From NCBI RefSeq assembly GCF_042688525.2, contig NZ_JBHWAB010000001.1:2108001-2172000 (forward strand): 64,000 nucleotides of DNA. The letters run 5' to 3'. Below are positions 45,406 through 53,476 of the stretch, in pieces; position 1 is the stretch's first letter, and the number at the start of each line of letters is the position of its first letter. The position numbers and the translations under genes were made by a program. Under the pieces are notes generated by a model. It saw only the letters and a list, made by a program, of their open reading frames with translations, made no database searches and was not told where the DNA came from. Source of the stretch: Haloimpatiens sp042688525. Its GTDB lineage: Bacteria > Bacillota > Clostridia > Clostridiales > Clostridiaceae.

Positions 45406-47040
45406 TTGATAAAACTAAAGAAAATTAAGTTAAGTTGGTGGAATATTTTTAGCTTTTTCATAGTAATGCTAATTATTATACCTAATATTGAAATATTTTT
45501 AAATGTGTTCAAATCCCCAAATGAAAATTGGGTGCATATAAAGCAGTATCTTTTAAGAGGATATATACTAAATTCATTTAGATTGATTTTTATATCTGGG
45601 TTGTTAACAGTAATAATAGGTATAGGATTATCATGGATTATATGTATTTATGACTTTCCTATGAGAAACTTTTTTAAATGGGCTCTTGTTCTACCATTAT
45701 CAATTCCTCCTTATATTGCTGCTTATACATACAGCAATATGTTAGGATATACTGGATTTATACAAATTACATTAAGAAAACTTAATATAAGTGTTAATCA
45801 AAATTTTTTTGATATTATGTCTGTAAATGGTGCCATATTTATTTTTACAGTATTTTTATATCCTTATGTTTATATGATAACTAAATCATTTCTAGAAAAA
45901 CAATCTTCTGCACTAATAGAAAATGCTAGGGTTCTTGGTCGAAATTCTTTAGAAATATTTTTATATGTGGTTCTTCCTATATCAAGAAGTGCAATAATTG
46001 GTGGAGTTAGTATAGTTATTCTAGAAATATTAAATGATTATGGTGTAGTGAATTATTTCGGAGTTCAAACCTTTAGTACAGCAATTTTTAAAACATGGTT
46101 CGGTATGGGAGACATAGATTCAGCCTCAAGACTTGCTTTTATGCTAATTGCAGTAGTTATAATACTACTTATGTCAGAAAAATTGTTAAGAGGTAGAAAG
46201 AAATATAGTTTTACAACTACTAAGATAAAACCTATATCAAAAATAAAATTAAAAGGTATAAAAGCTTTTGGGGCATTTATATTTTGTTTTACAACTTTTT
46301 CATTAGGATTTTTAATTCCTGTAATACAAATATTAAAATGGAGTTTATTAACTTACAAAAAAGTTTTAAATGCTGAATTTATTCATCTTATAATAAGTTC
46401 TCTAGGAACTGCTTTAATTACTGCTAGTTTCATAATTATATTTGCTTTAATTGTTGCTAATTATTGTAGACTAAATGATAGTATTATTTCAAAAGTTTAT
46501 TCTAAAATCACCATATTAGGATATTCAATTCCAGGAGCAGTAATAGCAATAGGAGTTATTGGTATTTTTGTAACATTAGATAGAAGACTTGGATGGTTGT
46601 ATAAAATATCTTCAAGTAATTCTTCAAGCCTTGTTTTAACTACCAGTATAACTATGTTGATTTTTGCTTATATAATTAGATTTTTGGCAGTAGGATATAA
46701 TTCCATAGAGTCAGCATTTGAAAAAGTAGGAAATAGATTTTCAGAGGCTTCTAGAACATTAGGCTATGGAATAACTAAAACATTTTTCAAAGTTGATTTA
46801 CCAATGATAAAAGGCGCAGTTTTTAGTGGATTTTTTCTAGTTCTTATTGAAGTTTTAAAAGAATTACCATTAACATTTCTTTTGAGACCTTTTAATTTTA
46901 ACACTTTAGCAACAAAAACATATGAATATGCTAATGATGAGATGATACATGAGGCTTCCAGTGTATCAATACTCATAATTATCATTAGTCTTATTGCTAT
47001 ATATTTTTTCTATAAAATTGGAGATAAAGAAATAGATTAA
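45406..47040 (+). CDS. Iron(III)-type ABC transporter permease (fused, 12 helices)
   Basis: A membrane protein of about 544 residues made of two homologous six-helix units. Each has the EAA coupling motif: SSALIENARVLGRNSLEIFL about two-fifths in, and RFSEASRTLGYGITKTFFKV near the end. This fused layout is that of FbpB/SfuB-type ferric permeases. TTG 45406 has ideal spacing to AAGGATGTG; the in-frame GTG 45397 lies inside that site. Pairs with 44271 and 47089. Confidence 0.9.
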   Translation: MIKLKKIKLSWWNIFSFFIVMLIIIPNIEIFLNVFKSPNENWVHIKQYLLRGYILNSFRLIFISGLLTVIIGIGLSWIICIYDFPMRNFFKWALVLPLSIPPYIAAYTYSNMLGYTGFIQITLRKLNISVNQNFFDIMSVNGAIFIFTVFLYPYVYMITKSFLEKQSSALIENARVLGRNSLEIFLYVVLPISRSAIIGGVSIVILEILNDYGVVNYFGVQTFSTAIFKTWFGMGDIDSASRLAFMLIAVVIILLMSEKLLRGRKKYSFTTTKIKPISKIKLKGIKAFGAFIFCFTTFSLGFLIPVIQILKWSLLTYKKVLNAEFIHLIISSLGTALITASFIIIFALIVANYCRLNDSIISKVYSKITILGYSIPGAVIAIGVIGIFVTLDRRLGWLYKISSSNSSSLVLTTSITMLIFAYIIRFLAVGYNSIESAFEKVGNRFSEASRTLGYGITKTFFKVDLPMIKGAVFSGFFLVLIEVLKELPLTFLLRPFNFNTLATKTYEYANDEMIHEASSVSILIIIISLIAIYFFYKIGDKEID

Positions 47041-47088
47041 TATATGATTTGAAATTATTCAACACGTTGAATATACAAGGAGGTACGT

Positions 47089-47721
47089 ATGTATATTGAA
47101 ATAAAAAATTTGAATTTTAAATATAAAAATAGTAAAGAATATATACTTAAAAACTTTAATTTAAATATACAAAAGGGAGATATTGTCTGTATATTAGGTG
47201 AAAGCGGCTGTGGTAAAAGTACAATACTTAGATTAATAGCAGGATTAGAAACTCCTTTAGGAGGTATTATCAAGATAGGGGATAAATTTGTATTTGATGA
47301 TAAAAATTTTGTTTATCCGGAAAAAAGGGGAATAGGAATGGTTTTTCAAGACTATGCATTATTTCCACATCTTACTGTTGAAGGCAATATAAAATTTGGA
47401 CTTAAAAATGTTTCACGTTATGAAAAGAAAAAAAGAATTAATGAGTTATTAACTTTAGTAAACTTAGAGGGTTATGAGAAAAGGTATCCTTATGAATTAA
47501 GTGGCGGACAGCAGCAAAGAGTAGCTTTAGCTAGAGCTATTGCACCAAAACCAGATTTGATTCTATTAGACGAACCTTTTAGTAATTTGGATGCACATCT
47601 TCAAAATAAAATTAGACAAGAACTTAAAGATATAATTAAAAAGACAGGCATAACATCAATATTTGTTACACATGACAAACAAGACGCACATGCTATTGCA
47701 GATGTTACTATAACACTATAA
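47089..47721 (+). CDS. Iron(III)-type ABC transporter ATP-binding protein
   Basis: A 210-residue ATPase with Walker A G37-ESGCGKST, Q-loop FQDYALFPHLTV, signature LSGGQ and Walker B LILLDEP followed by FSNLDAHLQ; H-loop VTHDKQDA. It lacks the C-terminal TOBE domain of the longer FbpC/PotA proteins, a natural short form. ATG 47089 follows AAGGAGGTACGT. Confidence 0.9.
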   Translation: MYIEIKNLNFKYKNSKEYILKNFNLNIQKGDIVCILGESGCGKSTILRLIAGLETPLGGIIKIGDKFVFDDKNFVYPEKRGIGMVFQDYALFPHLTVEGNIKFGLKNVSRYEKKKRINELLTLVNLEGYEKRYPYELSGGQQQRVALARAIAPKPDLILLDEPFSNLDAHLQNKIRQELKDIIKKTGITSIFVTHDKQDAHAIADVTITL

Positions 47722-47744
47722 TTTAATAAATTAAACATAAACCC

Positions 47745-47773
47745 TTTACAAAATAATGGTTATATTATATAAT
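47745..47773 (+). promoter_or_regulatory. Promoter of the hflX leader transcript
   Basis: TTTACA (47745-47750), a 17-base spacer and TATAAT (47768-47773). The predicted start near 47780 gives an hflX leader of about 460 bases. Confidence 0.82.
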
Positions 47774-47821
47774 ACAGGTATAGTTAAAATTTATTGAAAA
47801 TTCTTGAAAGGAGACTATGTA

Positions 47822-47908
47822 ATGATTAATTTAGTATTTAACATTAAAAGAAGAACTAATTTAATAACTAAATCTATAGTCTGCTGTCAAGAAGTATATT
47901 ATTTTTAA
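47822..47908 (+). CDS. Leader peptide 1 of hflX (28 codons)
   Basis: A short ORF with a strong Shine-Dalgarno (GAAAGGAG) 8 bases before ATG. It encodes MINLVFNIKRRTNLITK, then SIVCCQEVYYF. The segment AGACTAT (47812-47818), joined to the Shine-Dalgarno, is complementary to ATAGTCT at 47876-47882 near its end. CTGCTGTCAA at 47881-47890 is nearly complementary to TTGACCGCAG at 47934-47943, the upstream arm of the following terminator. Position of a ribosome on this ORF would therefore choose between termination and read-through. I infer a role in sensing translation stress. Confidence 0.75.
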   Translation: MINLVFNIKRRTNLITKSIVCCQEVYYF

Positions 47909-47936
47909 GTTTATTTAAAGTTTATTTGTTAAATTG

Positions 47937-47966
47937 ACCGCAGGCATGTTTACTGCGGTTTTATTA
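47937..47966 (+). terminator. Attenuator terminator 1 of hflX
   Basis: ACCGCAG (47937-47943) pairs with CTGCGGT (47953-47959), followed by TTTTATTATATT. Its 5' arm can instead pair with the end of leader peptide 1. The core is identical to that of the cysS attenuator. Confidence 0.85.
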
Positions 47967-47981
47967 TATTATTAGTTAATT

Positions 47982-48013
47982 ACCGCGGATAATTCTGCGG
48001 TTTTTATATTTTT
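47982..48013 (+). terminator. Attenuator terminator 2 of hflX
   Basis: ACCGCGGA and TCTGCGGT (47982-48001) form an 8-bp stem with one G-U pair and a TAAT loop, followed by TTTTATATTTTTT. Confidence 0.85.
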
Positions 48014-48040
48014 TGTATATTTACAGTAGTTAAGATACTT

Positions 48041-48090
48041 AACCGTAGTTTATCTCTAACACTATAATGTTAGGGTTATTGCGGTTTTTT
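48041..48090 (+). terminator. Attenuator terminator 3 of hflX
   Basis: AACCG (48041-48045) pairs with CGGTT (48082-48086) around an inner CTAACA/TGTTAG stem (48056-48073), followed by TTTTATT. It is the third terminator in 150 bases with no gene between. A further weak AAGTAAAGT/ACTTTACTT hairpin lies at about 48117-48152. Confidence 0.75.
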
Positions 48091-48170
48091 ATTATATAAA
48101 AAAGTATAAATTCATTAAGTAAAGTGTATTTGCATAAGAATATTACTTTACTTTTTAGGGGGAGAGAATA

Positions 48171-48215
48171 ATGAGCACAATAATATTTGTTTTTTTAAGA
48201 TCTACAATAATGTAA
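48171..48215 (+). CDS. Leader peptide 2 of hflX (14 codons, IFVF motif)
   Basis: A very strong Shine-Dalgarno AGGGGGAG (48157-48164) lies 6 bases before ATG 48171. The peptide is MSTIIFVFLRSTIM. The IFVF at positions 5-8 resembles the IFVI arrest motif at positions 6-9 of the ErmC leader peptide, at which macrolide-bound ribosomes stall. It ends 28 bases before hflX, close enough for translational coupling. A drug-sensing role is inference. Confidence 0.65.
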   Translation: MSTIIFVFLRSTIM

Positions 48216-48243
48216 ATACAATTTTGAATTTGGGAGTGATTAT

Positions 48244-50046
48244 ATGGTACAAGGAAATATTAGTGGTATAAAAAAATCAATTTTAGATAAATTAGAAGAA
48301 TTATATGAGATTAATATAGATAAAGATTCTATTCTTTCTTATGAATTAGTAGAAAAACTAAACTATATTAGTAAAACAATAAATAAAGAAATAAGTGCAG
48401 CAATAAATAGGAAAGGTAAAATAATTAGTGTTGCAGTTGGTAACAGCAACCATGTTGAAATTCCATGTATAGATAAAAAGCTAAAAAAACTTAGTGGTAT
48501 AAGAGTAATTCATACTCACCCTAGTGGAAACAGCAAGCTTTCATTACTAGATATTTCAGCATTACTAGATATGAAATTAGATGTAATTGCATCTGTTGGA
48601 GTGCACGAAAACATTAATGATGTTAAAGTTAATTTTGCCTTTTGTGATGTATATAATAAATCTCTTACTCATGTTGAAATTAAAAACTTGAGATTAGAAG
48701 AGGCAGTACATTTTGATCTTATGGATAAAATTCGCTATATAGACAAAATCATGACAGAACTTGAAGTAAATGAAGATGATGTTGAAAGAGCAATTCTTGT
48801 AGGAACAGATAGTGAAGAAAGTTTATGCGAACTGGAAGGATTAGCAGAGGCTTGTGAAGTTGTTCCTGTATATAAAGTTCTTCAAAAGAAAAATAAGATA
48901 GATTCAGCTTATTATACAGGATTGGGAAAGGTTAAAGAACTAGAACATCTAAGACAGATTAAAAATGCTAATGTAGTGATATTTGATAACGAACTCTCTG
49001 GTTCACAGATTAGAAATCTTGAAGAGAAAATTGGATGTAAAGTAATAGATAGAACCATATTAATATTAGATATATTTGCAAGAAGAGCTAAAAGCAAACA
49101 GTCTAAATTGCAGGTTGAACTGGCTATGCTTAAACACAGGATTTCAAGATTAAGAGGATTTGGTTCAGACCTTGCAAGAATAAGAGGGGGCGTAAGTTCA
49201 AAAGGCGGTGTAGGTTCAAGAGGTCCTGGTGAGAAAAAGCTTGAAACTGATAGACGACATATAGAGAAAAGAATACAGGATATAAAAGGTGAACTTTCCA
49301 AGGTAGTAGATACACGAACTATTCAAAGAGAAAATAGAAACAAGGATAACTTGAGCAGAGTAGCCTTAGTTGGATATACCAATGCTGGAAAATCAACTTT
49401 AAGAAATCAACTTTGTAAAATTGCATCTTGTAATACCAAAAATAAAGATGGAGTTTTTGAAGCAAATATGCTTTTTGCTACATTAGATACTACTGTAAGA
49501 GCTATTACATTAGATGATAATAGAAAAATTGCTTTATCTGATACAGTTGGATTTATTAGAAAGCTTCCTCATGAATTAGTTGAGGCATTCAAATCTACAT
49601 TAGAAGAAGTTATAGAAGCAGATCTTCTTTTACATGTTGTAGATTGTTCTAATGAAGAAGCACTAGAACAAATAAAAGCAGTTAATAATGTATTAAATGA
49701 GCTTAATGTATTAAATAAGAATATCATAATTGTTTTAAATAAAATTGATACAGCCAGCAAAGAAAAGATTAAATCATTAAAAGAATTTATTGAAGATGAG
49801 AATGTGATTGAAGTAAGTGCTTCAGATGGTACAAATCTTCACAGCTTATTAAAGATGATTGGTGATGAAATTCCAATAAAATTATTTGAAAAAGAATTTA
49901 TTATTCCATATAATGAACAGTTATTTGTTTCAATGATTCATGAAACTTGTAATATTATAAATGAAGATTACAGTGAAAGAGGAACTTATATAAAAGCACA
50001 AGTATATGAAGAAATTTATAATAGATGTAGTAAATTCGAAGTATAA
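48244..50046 (+). CDS. hflX: Ribosome-associated GTPase HflX with N-terminal JAMM-like domain
   Basis: A 600-residue HflX; typical HflX proteins are about 420 residues. The C-terminal two thirds have the HflX domain (RRAKSKQSKLQVELAMLKHR; glycine-rich RGGVSSKGGVGSRGPGEKKL) and a GTPase domain with G1 GYTNAGKST, G3 DTVGF and G4 NKID. HflX splits stalled or idle 70S ribosomes and in some Firmicutes gives macrolide-lincosamide resistance. The N-terminal 110 residues carry E49, H90-T-H92, S100 and D103, matching HxHx7SxxD of JAMM metalloproteases. ATG 48244 follows GGGAGTG. The preceding leader suggests induction by translation stress. Confidence 0.93.
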   Translation: MVQGNISGIKKSILDKLEELYEINIDKDSILSYELVEKLNYISKTINKEISAAINRKGKIISVAVGNSNHVEIPCIDKKLKKLSGIRVIHTHPSGNSKLSLLDISALLDMKLDVIASVGVHENINDVKVNFAFCDVYNKSLTHVEIKNLRLEEAVHFDLMDKIRYIDKIMTELEVNEDDVERAILVGTDSEESLCELEGLAEACEVVPVYKVLQKKNKIDSAYYTGLGKVKELEHLRQIKNANVVIFDNELSGSQIRNLEEKIGCKVIDRTILILDIFARRAKSKQSKLQVELAMLKHRISRLRGFGSDLARIRGGVSSKGGVGSRGPGEKKLETDRRHIEKRIQDIKGELSKVVDTRTIQRENRNKDNLSRVALVGYTNAGKSTLRNQLCKIASCNTKNKDGVFEANMLFATLDTTVRAITLDDNRKIALSDTVGFIRKLPHELVEAFKSTLEEVIEADLLLHVVDCSNEEALEQIKAVNNVLNELNVLNKNIIIVLNKIDTASKEKIKSLKEFIEDENVIEVSASDGTNLHSLLKMIGDEIPIKLFEKEFIIPYNEQLFVSMIHETCNIINEDYSERGTYIKAQVYEEIYNRCSKFEV

Positions 50047-50061
50047 ATAGACTAAATTAAC

Positions 50062-50128
50062 GGGGACGGTTCATTACTTTAAGTTGAAATTTACAACTAA
50101 AAGTAATGAACCGTCCCTTTATTTTTTA
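50062..50128 (+). terminator. Terminator of hflX
   Basis: GGGACGGTTCATTACTTT (50063-50080) is perfectly complementary to AAAGTAATGAACCGTCCC (50100-50117), followed by TTTATTTTTT. The GGGGACGGTTCAT core is like sequences seen at REP-type repeats of some Firmicutes. Confidence 0.9.
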
Positions 50129-50143
50129 GAAAAACTTCAATGG

Positions 50144-50157
50144 GTAACTTATGTTAC
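50144..50157. promoter_or_regulatory. GTAAC-N4-GTTAC operator before the DUF1858 operon (HcpR-like)
   Basis: GTAAC-TTAT-GTTAC within GGTAACTTATGTTACGGA, 70 bases before the substrate-binding-protein gene. The extended sequence is shared with 56601 upstream of hcp. GTAAC-N4-GTTAC agrees, from memory, with the motif predicted for the Crp/Fnr-family nitrosative-stress regulator HcpR in clostridia. Confidence 0.65.
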
Positions 50158-50227
50158 GGATTAATTAGTAGTTTTTGAGTAAAATAATACATAGAAAAAG
50201 CAATTAGATTATGGAGGTACTACTATT

Positions 50228-51472
50228 ATGAAAAATAAATATTTTGATATAAAAGACAATTTATTTGATATAACAAAAAAATATCCTGAAACCATTGATT
50301 TGTTTTCATCAATAGGATTTGAAAGTATTAAAGATGAAAAGCAAAGAGAACTAATTGGAAAGTCAATTTCACTTGAAATGGCATTATCTATGAAAAAGAT
50401 AAATATTAAAACTTTTATAGATAGAATGATAGAGGTAATTCAAGAAAATAAAATTTCTATAGATGAATCACTAGGAAAATCAAACAATAATAAAGATGCA
50501 GATATTAAGATAGAAGGTATTTTACCTTGTCCTGTAAGAATTCCTCTTTTAGAAGCATTTAATAAATGGATGGATGAAAAGGGAAGTAAATTAAATATTA
50601 CTGTAGATTATGAATTGAAAGCAGCTTCTATGGGAGTTGATTGGCTTAAAGATTCTTTAGTAAAAGCTGAATGTGAAGATGCTTTAAGTGATATTTTTAT
50701 TTCTGCAGGTTTTGATTTATTCTTTGATAAGAACTTAATGAGAAAGTTTAAAGACAATGATGTTTTTGAAGATATTACAGGATTTGAAAGATTTAATAAA
50801 GATTTTGATAATGAGGAAATTGATCTTAAAGATCCAGATAGACAATATTCAATGATTGGGGTAGTTCCAGCAGTATTTTTAGTAAATACAGAAGAATTAA
50901 ATGGAAGAGATGTACCGAAAAGCTTTGAAGACATTTTAAAACCTGAATTTGAAAATAGCGTAAGTTTACCTATTGGAGATTTTGATTTATTTAATGCAAT
51001 ATTATTAAATGTTTTTAAGAAATATGGTGAAGATGGTGTTAAAAAATTAGGGAAAAGCCTATTTAAAGGTATGCATCCTTCTGAAATGGTTAAATCACAT
51101 ATAAAAAAAGATGCAAGACCTTCTGTTACTATTATGCCTTATTTCTTTACAAAGATGACTAAGAGAGGCGGCCCAATGAAAGCAGTTTGGCCATCTGATG
51201 GAGCTATAATAAGTCCAATATTTTTATTAAGTAAAAAGAGTAAGAAAGATAAATTAAAACCATTTGTAGATTTCTTTGCTTCTAAAACTGTAGGAGAAAT
51301 CTTGTCTCACAATGGTAGATTCCCAAGTGTAAATCCAAAAGTAGATAATATGCTCACAAATGAACATAAATATATGTGGTTAGGTTGGGATTACATTTTA
51401 AACAATGACATCGGAGATTTAATAAAGAAATGTGAAAAACTATTTAACTCAACCTGTGTAGATAAAAAATAG
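50228..51472 (+). CDS. DUF1858 domain / ABC-type substrate-binding-like protein
   Basis: A 414-residue protein without a signal peptide. Residues 1-70 form a DUF1858-like helical domain (FDITKKYPETIDLFSSIGFE; related to the ScdA/RIC N-terminal domain but without its CC pair). The rest resembles a periplasmic binding protein of the ferric/spermidine type (ILPCPVRIPLLEAFNKW; VKAVWPSDGAIISP-like segment). It may bind a metal or metal-complex in the cytoplasm. The stop and about the last seven codons come from a palindromic element. ATG 50228 follows ATGGAGG. Probably first gene of an operon with 51735 and 52430, and under the HcpR-like site at 50144. Confidence 0.75.
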   Translation: MKNKYFDIKDNLFDITKKYPETIDLFSSIGFESIKDEKQRELIGKSISLEMALSMKKINIKTFIDRMIEVIQENKISIDESLGKSNNNKDADIKIEGILPCPVRIPLLEAFNKWMDEKGSKLNITVDYELKAASMGVDWLKDSLVKAECEDALSDIFISAGFDLFFDKNLMRKFKDNDVFEDITGFERFNKDFDNEEIDLKDPDRQYSMIGVVPAVFLVNTEELNGRDVPKSFEDILKPEFENSVSLPIGDFDLFNAILLNVFKKYGEDGVKKLGKSLFKGMHPSEMVKSHIKKDARPSVTIMPYFFTKMTKRGGPMKAVWPSDGAIISPIFLLSKKSKKDKLKPFVDFFASKTVGEILSHNGRFPSVNPKVDNMLTNEHKYMWLGWDYILNNDIGDLIKKCEKLFNSTCVDKK

Positions 51473-51701
51473 CGCTACGGGAAACGATATCTTGCTTAGA
51501 AACCTTTCACTTCAGTAACAAGTTCTAACCTTTACTCATATTGAAAAAAGATTTTTTAATTAATATTCCGTAGGAATCAGTAATTAAAAAATAACTTTTT
51601 TCAAATTCGTAAAGCTAAGAACTTGTAACTTTGTTCAAATGTTTCTTACGCAAAATATCATTCCCCTTCGCTAGATAGTATTTTTGTTCTGCGAAAGTTG
51701 A
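51448..51701. repeat. Palindromic element, complete copy inside an operon
   Basis: Left terminus CTCAACCTGTGTAGATAAAA, right terminus CTGCGAAAGTTGAA. The core has TTGAAAAAAG / CTTTTTTCAA, ATTCC-GTA-GGAAT and ACGGGAAACGATATC / GATATTTTGCG-type arms, about 254 bases. It starts inside the upstream coding region, providing its TAG, and ends about 20 bases before the ribosome binding site of the next gene. Confidence 0.9.
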
Positions 51702-51734
51702 ATATTTAACAAATCAATATAGGAGGGAAGTAAC

Positions 51735-52433
51735 ATGAATTTAGTAACCATATCAGGACCACCGTCCTCAGGAAAAACTGCCATTATTCTAAAGACTATT
51801 CAATCTTTAAGAAAAAGAGATATATCTGTAGGGGTAGTTAAATTCGACTGCCTTTATACAGATGATGATATATTATATAAAAAGCACGATATTCCAGTAA
51901 AAAAAGGATTATCTGGATCTTTATGTCCTGACCATTACTTTGTAAGTAATATTGAAGAAGTGGTGCAGTGGGGTAAGAAAATTAATTTGGATTTATTAAT
52001 AACAGAAAGTGCAGGGTTGTGTAATAGATGCTCACCATATATTAGAGATATTAAAGCAGTTTGTGTAATTGATAACTTAAGCGGCATTAATACACCAAAG
52101 AAAATAGGTCCTATGTTAAAATCTGCTGACATTATTGTAATTACTAAAGGTGATATAGTTTCTCAAGCAGAAAGAGAAGTTTTTTCATCAAGAGTACACT
52201 CTGTAAATCCCAAAGCAGTTATAATGCACATTAATGGACTTACAGGCCAAGGGGCATATGAATTAAGTACTCTTTTATATGATTCAGAAAAAGATATTCA
52301 AACTGTAAAAGGTAAAGAATTGAAATTCCCCATGCCTTCAGCTATGTGTTCTTACTGCTTAGGTGAAAAAAGAATAGGGGAAGCTTATCAAATGGGAAAT
52401 GTAAGAAAAATAGAGTTAGGTGATGAAAAATGA
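51735..52433 (+). CDS. HypB/CobW-like GTP-binding protein
   Basis: A 232-residue P-loop GTPase with G8-PPSSGKT, a Walker B-like DLLITESAGLCNRCSPY and a guanine-specificity-like ITKGD. The Cys-rich NRCSPYIRD and C-terminal CSYC could bind a metal. The fold and motif order are those of HypB/UreG-type GTPases which insert nickel into enzymes, although it lacks the N-terminal His-rich tract. ATG 51735 follows AGGAGGGAAG. Its end overlaps the ATPase gene by 4 bases. Together the three genes look like a metal or cofactor delivery system of unknown target. Confidence 0.75.
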   Translation: MNLVTISGPPSSGKTAIILKTIQSLRKRDISVGVVKFDCLYTDDDILYKKHDIPVKKGLSGSLCPDHYFVSNIEEVVQWGKKINLDLLITESAGLCNRCSPYIRDIKAVCVIDNLSGINTPKKIGPMLKSADIIVITKGDIVSQAEREVFSSRVHSVNPKAVIMHINGLTGQGAYELSTLLYDSEKDIQTVKGKELKFPMPSAMCSYCLGEKRIGEAYQMGNVRKIELGDEK

Positions 52434-53476
52434 TAAATATAAAAGTATTACAAACAAAAAAATTAAAAGAATTAATACAAGAATATCCTTTCATTGTTAA
52501 CTATTTTGATGATAACAAATTAATAATCGAAGGATTTGAAAATAAAACCTTTAAGGAATTTTTAGAACATTTTTCAGAAGAGGAAATAGAAGAATGGGCA
52601 ATAGATACTGAAAAACTAGAAGAAGGATTAGTAATTTATATCAATCAAATGCTTCAATTTTTAGGTATTGAAGAGCACTTTGGAGTTGACTCATTAACTA
52701 TAATTGGTGGCGAAGATAAATCTGGAAACAAAGAAAATTTTGATAAAATCACAATTTATAAAAGTGAAATAATATCAATAGTAGGACCTACAGGCTCTGG
52801 TAAAAGCCGACTTCTTGCAGATATTGAATGGGCCGCACAAAATGATACACCAACTAAAAGAACTATATTAATTAATGGTGAATCACCAGATAAAAAGTGG
52901 AGATTTTCCAGCGGTAATAAATTAGTAGCACAGCTTTCTCAAAATATGAATTTTGTCATGGATCTTACTGTAAATGAATTTTTGGAGCTTCATGCTAAAA
53001 GCCGTATGGTTGAAAATGAAGATGAAGTTATAAAAAATATAATAGATGCTGCAAATCATCTTGCAGGAGAGAAATTTAATTTAGATACTCCAATAACAAG
53101 TTTAAGCGGCGGACAGTCTAGAGCTTTGATGATTGCTGATACTGCAATATTAAGTACATCTCCAATAGTCCTTATAGATGAAATTGAAAATGCAGGTATT
53201 GATAGAAAAAAAGCACTGAATCTATTAGTAAATAGTGAGAAGATTGTTCTTATGGCTACTCATGATCCTACACTTGCCTTAATGGCAGACAAAAGAATTG
53301 TTATCAGAAATGGAGGCATCTATAAAGTAATTGAAACATCAGATGATGAAAAACAGCTTTTACATGAACTAGAGAAAATGGATGTTGTAATACAAAATAT
53401 GAGAAGTAATCTAAGAAAAGGTGAAGCACTGGACAAAACAATTCTTTCCCATAAGTATATGGTAGCCAGTAAATAA
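52430..53476 (+). CDS. ABC-type ATPase with N-terminal helical domain
   Basis: A 348-residue soluble ATPase. Residues 1-80 (KLKELIQEYPFIVNYFDDNK) resemble a DUF1858-like helical domain. The ABC domain follows with Walker A G119-PTGSGKS, signature LSGGQ at 225-229, Walker B IVLIDE and H-loop ATHD. No membrane partner is encoded, so it is probably not a conventional transporter. ATG 52430 overlaps the GTPase stop. The last nine codons (HKYMVASK and the stop) are part of a palindromic element, so the original C-terminus may have been longer. Confidence 0.78.
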   Translation: MINIKVLQTKKLKELIQEYPFIVNYFDDNKLIIEGFENKTFKEFLEHFSEEEIEEWAIDTEKLEEGLVIYINQMLQFLGIEEHFGVDSLTIIGGEDKSGNKENFDKITIYKSEIISIVGPTGSGKSRLLADIEWAAQNDTPTKRTILINGESPDKKWRFSSGNKLVAQLSQNMNFVMDLTVNEFLELHAKSRMVENEDEVIKNIIDAANHLAGEKFNLDTPITSLSGGQSRALMIADTAILSTSPIVLIDEIENAGIDRKKALNLLVNSEKIVLMATHDPTLALMADKRIVIRNGGIYKVIETSDDEKQLLHELEKMDVVIQNMRSNLRKGEALDKTILSHKYMVASK

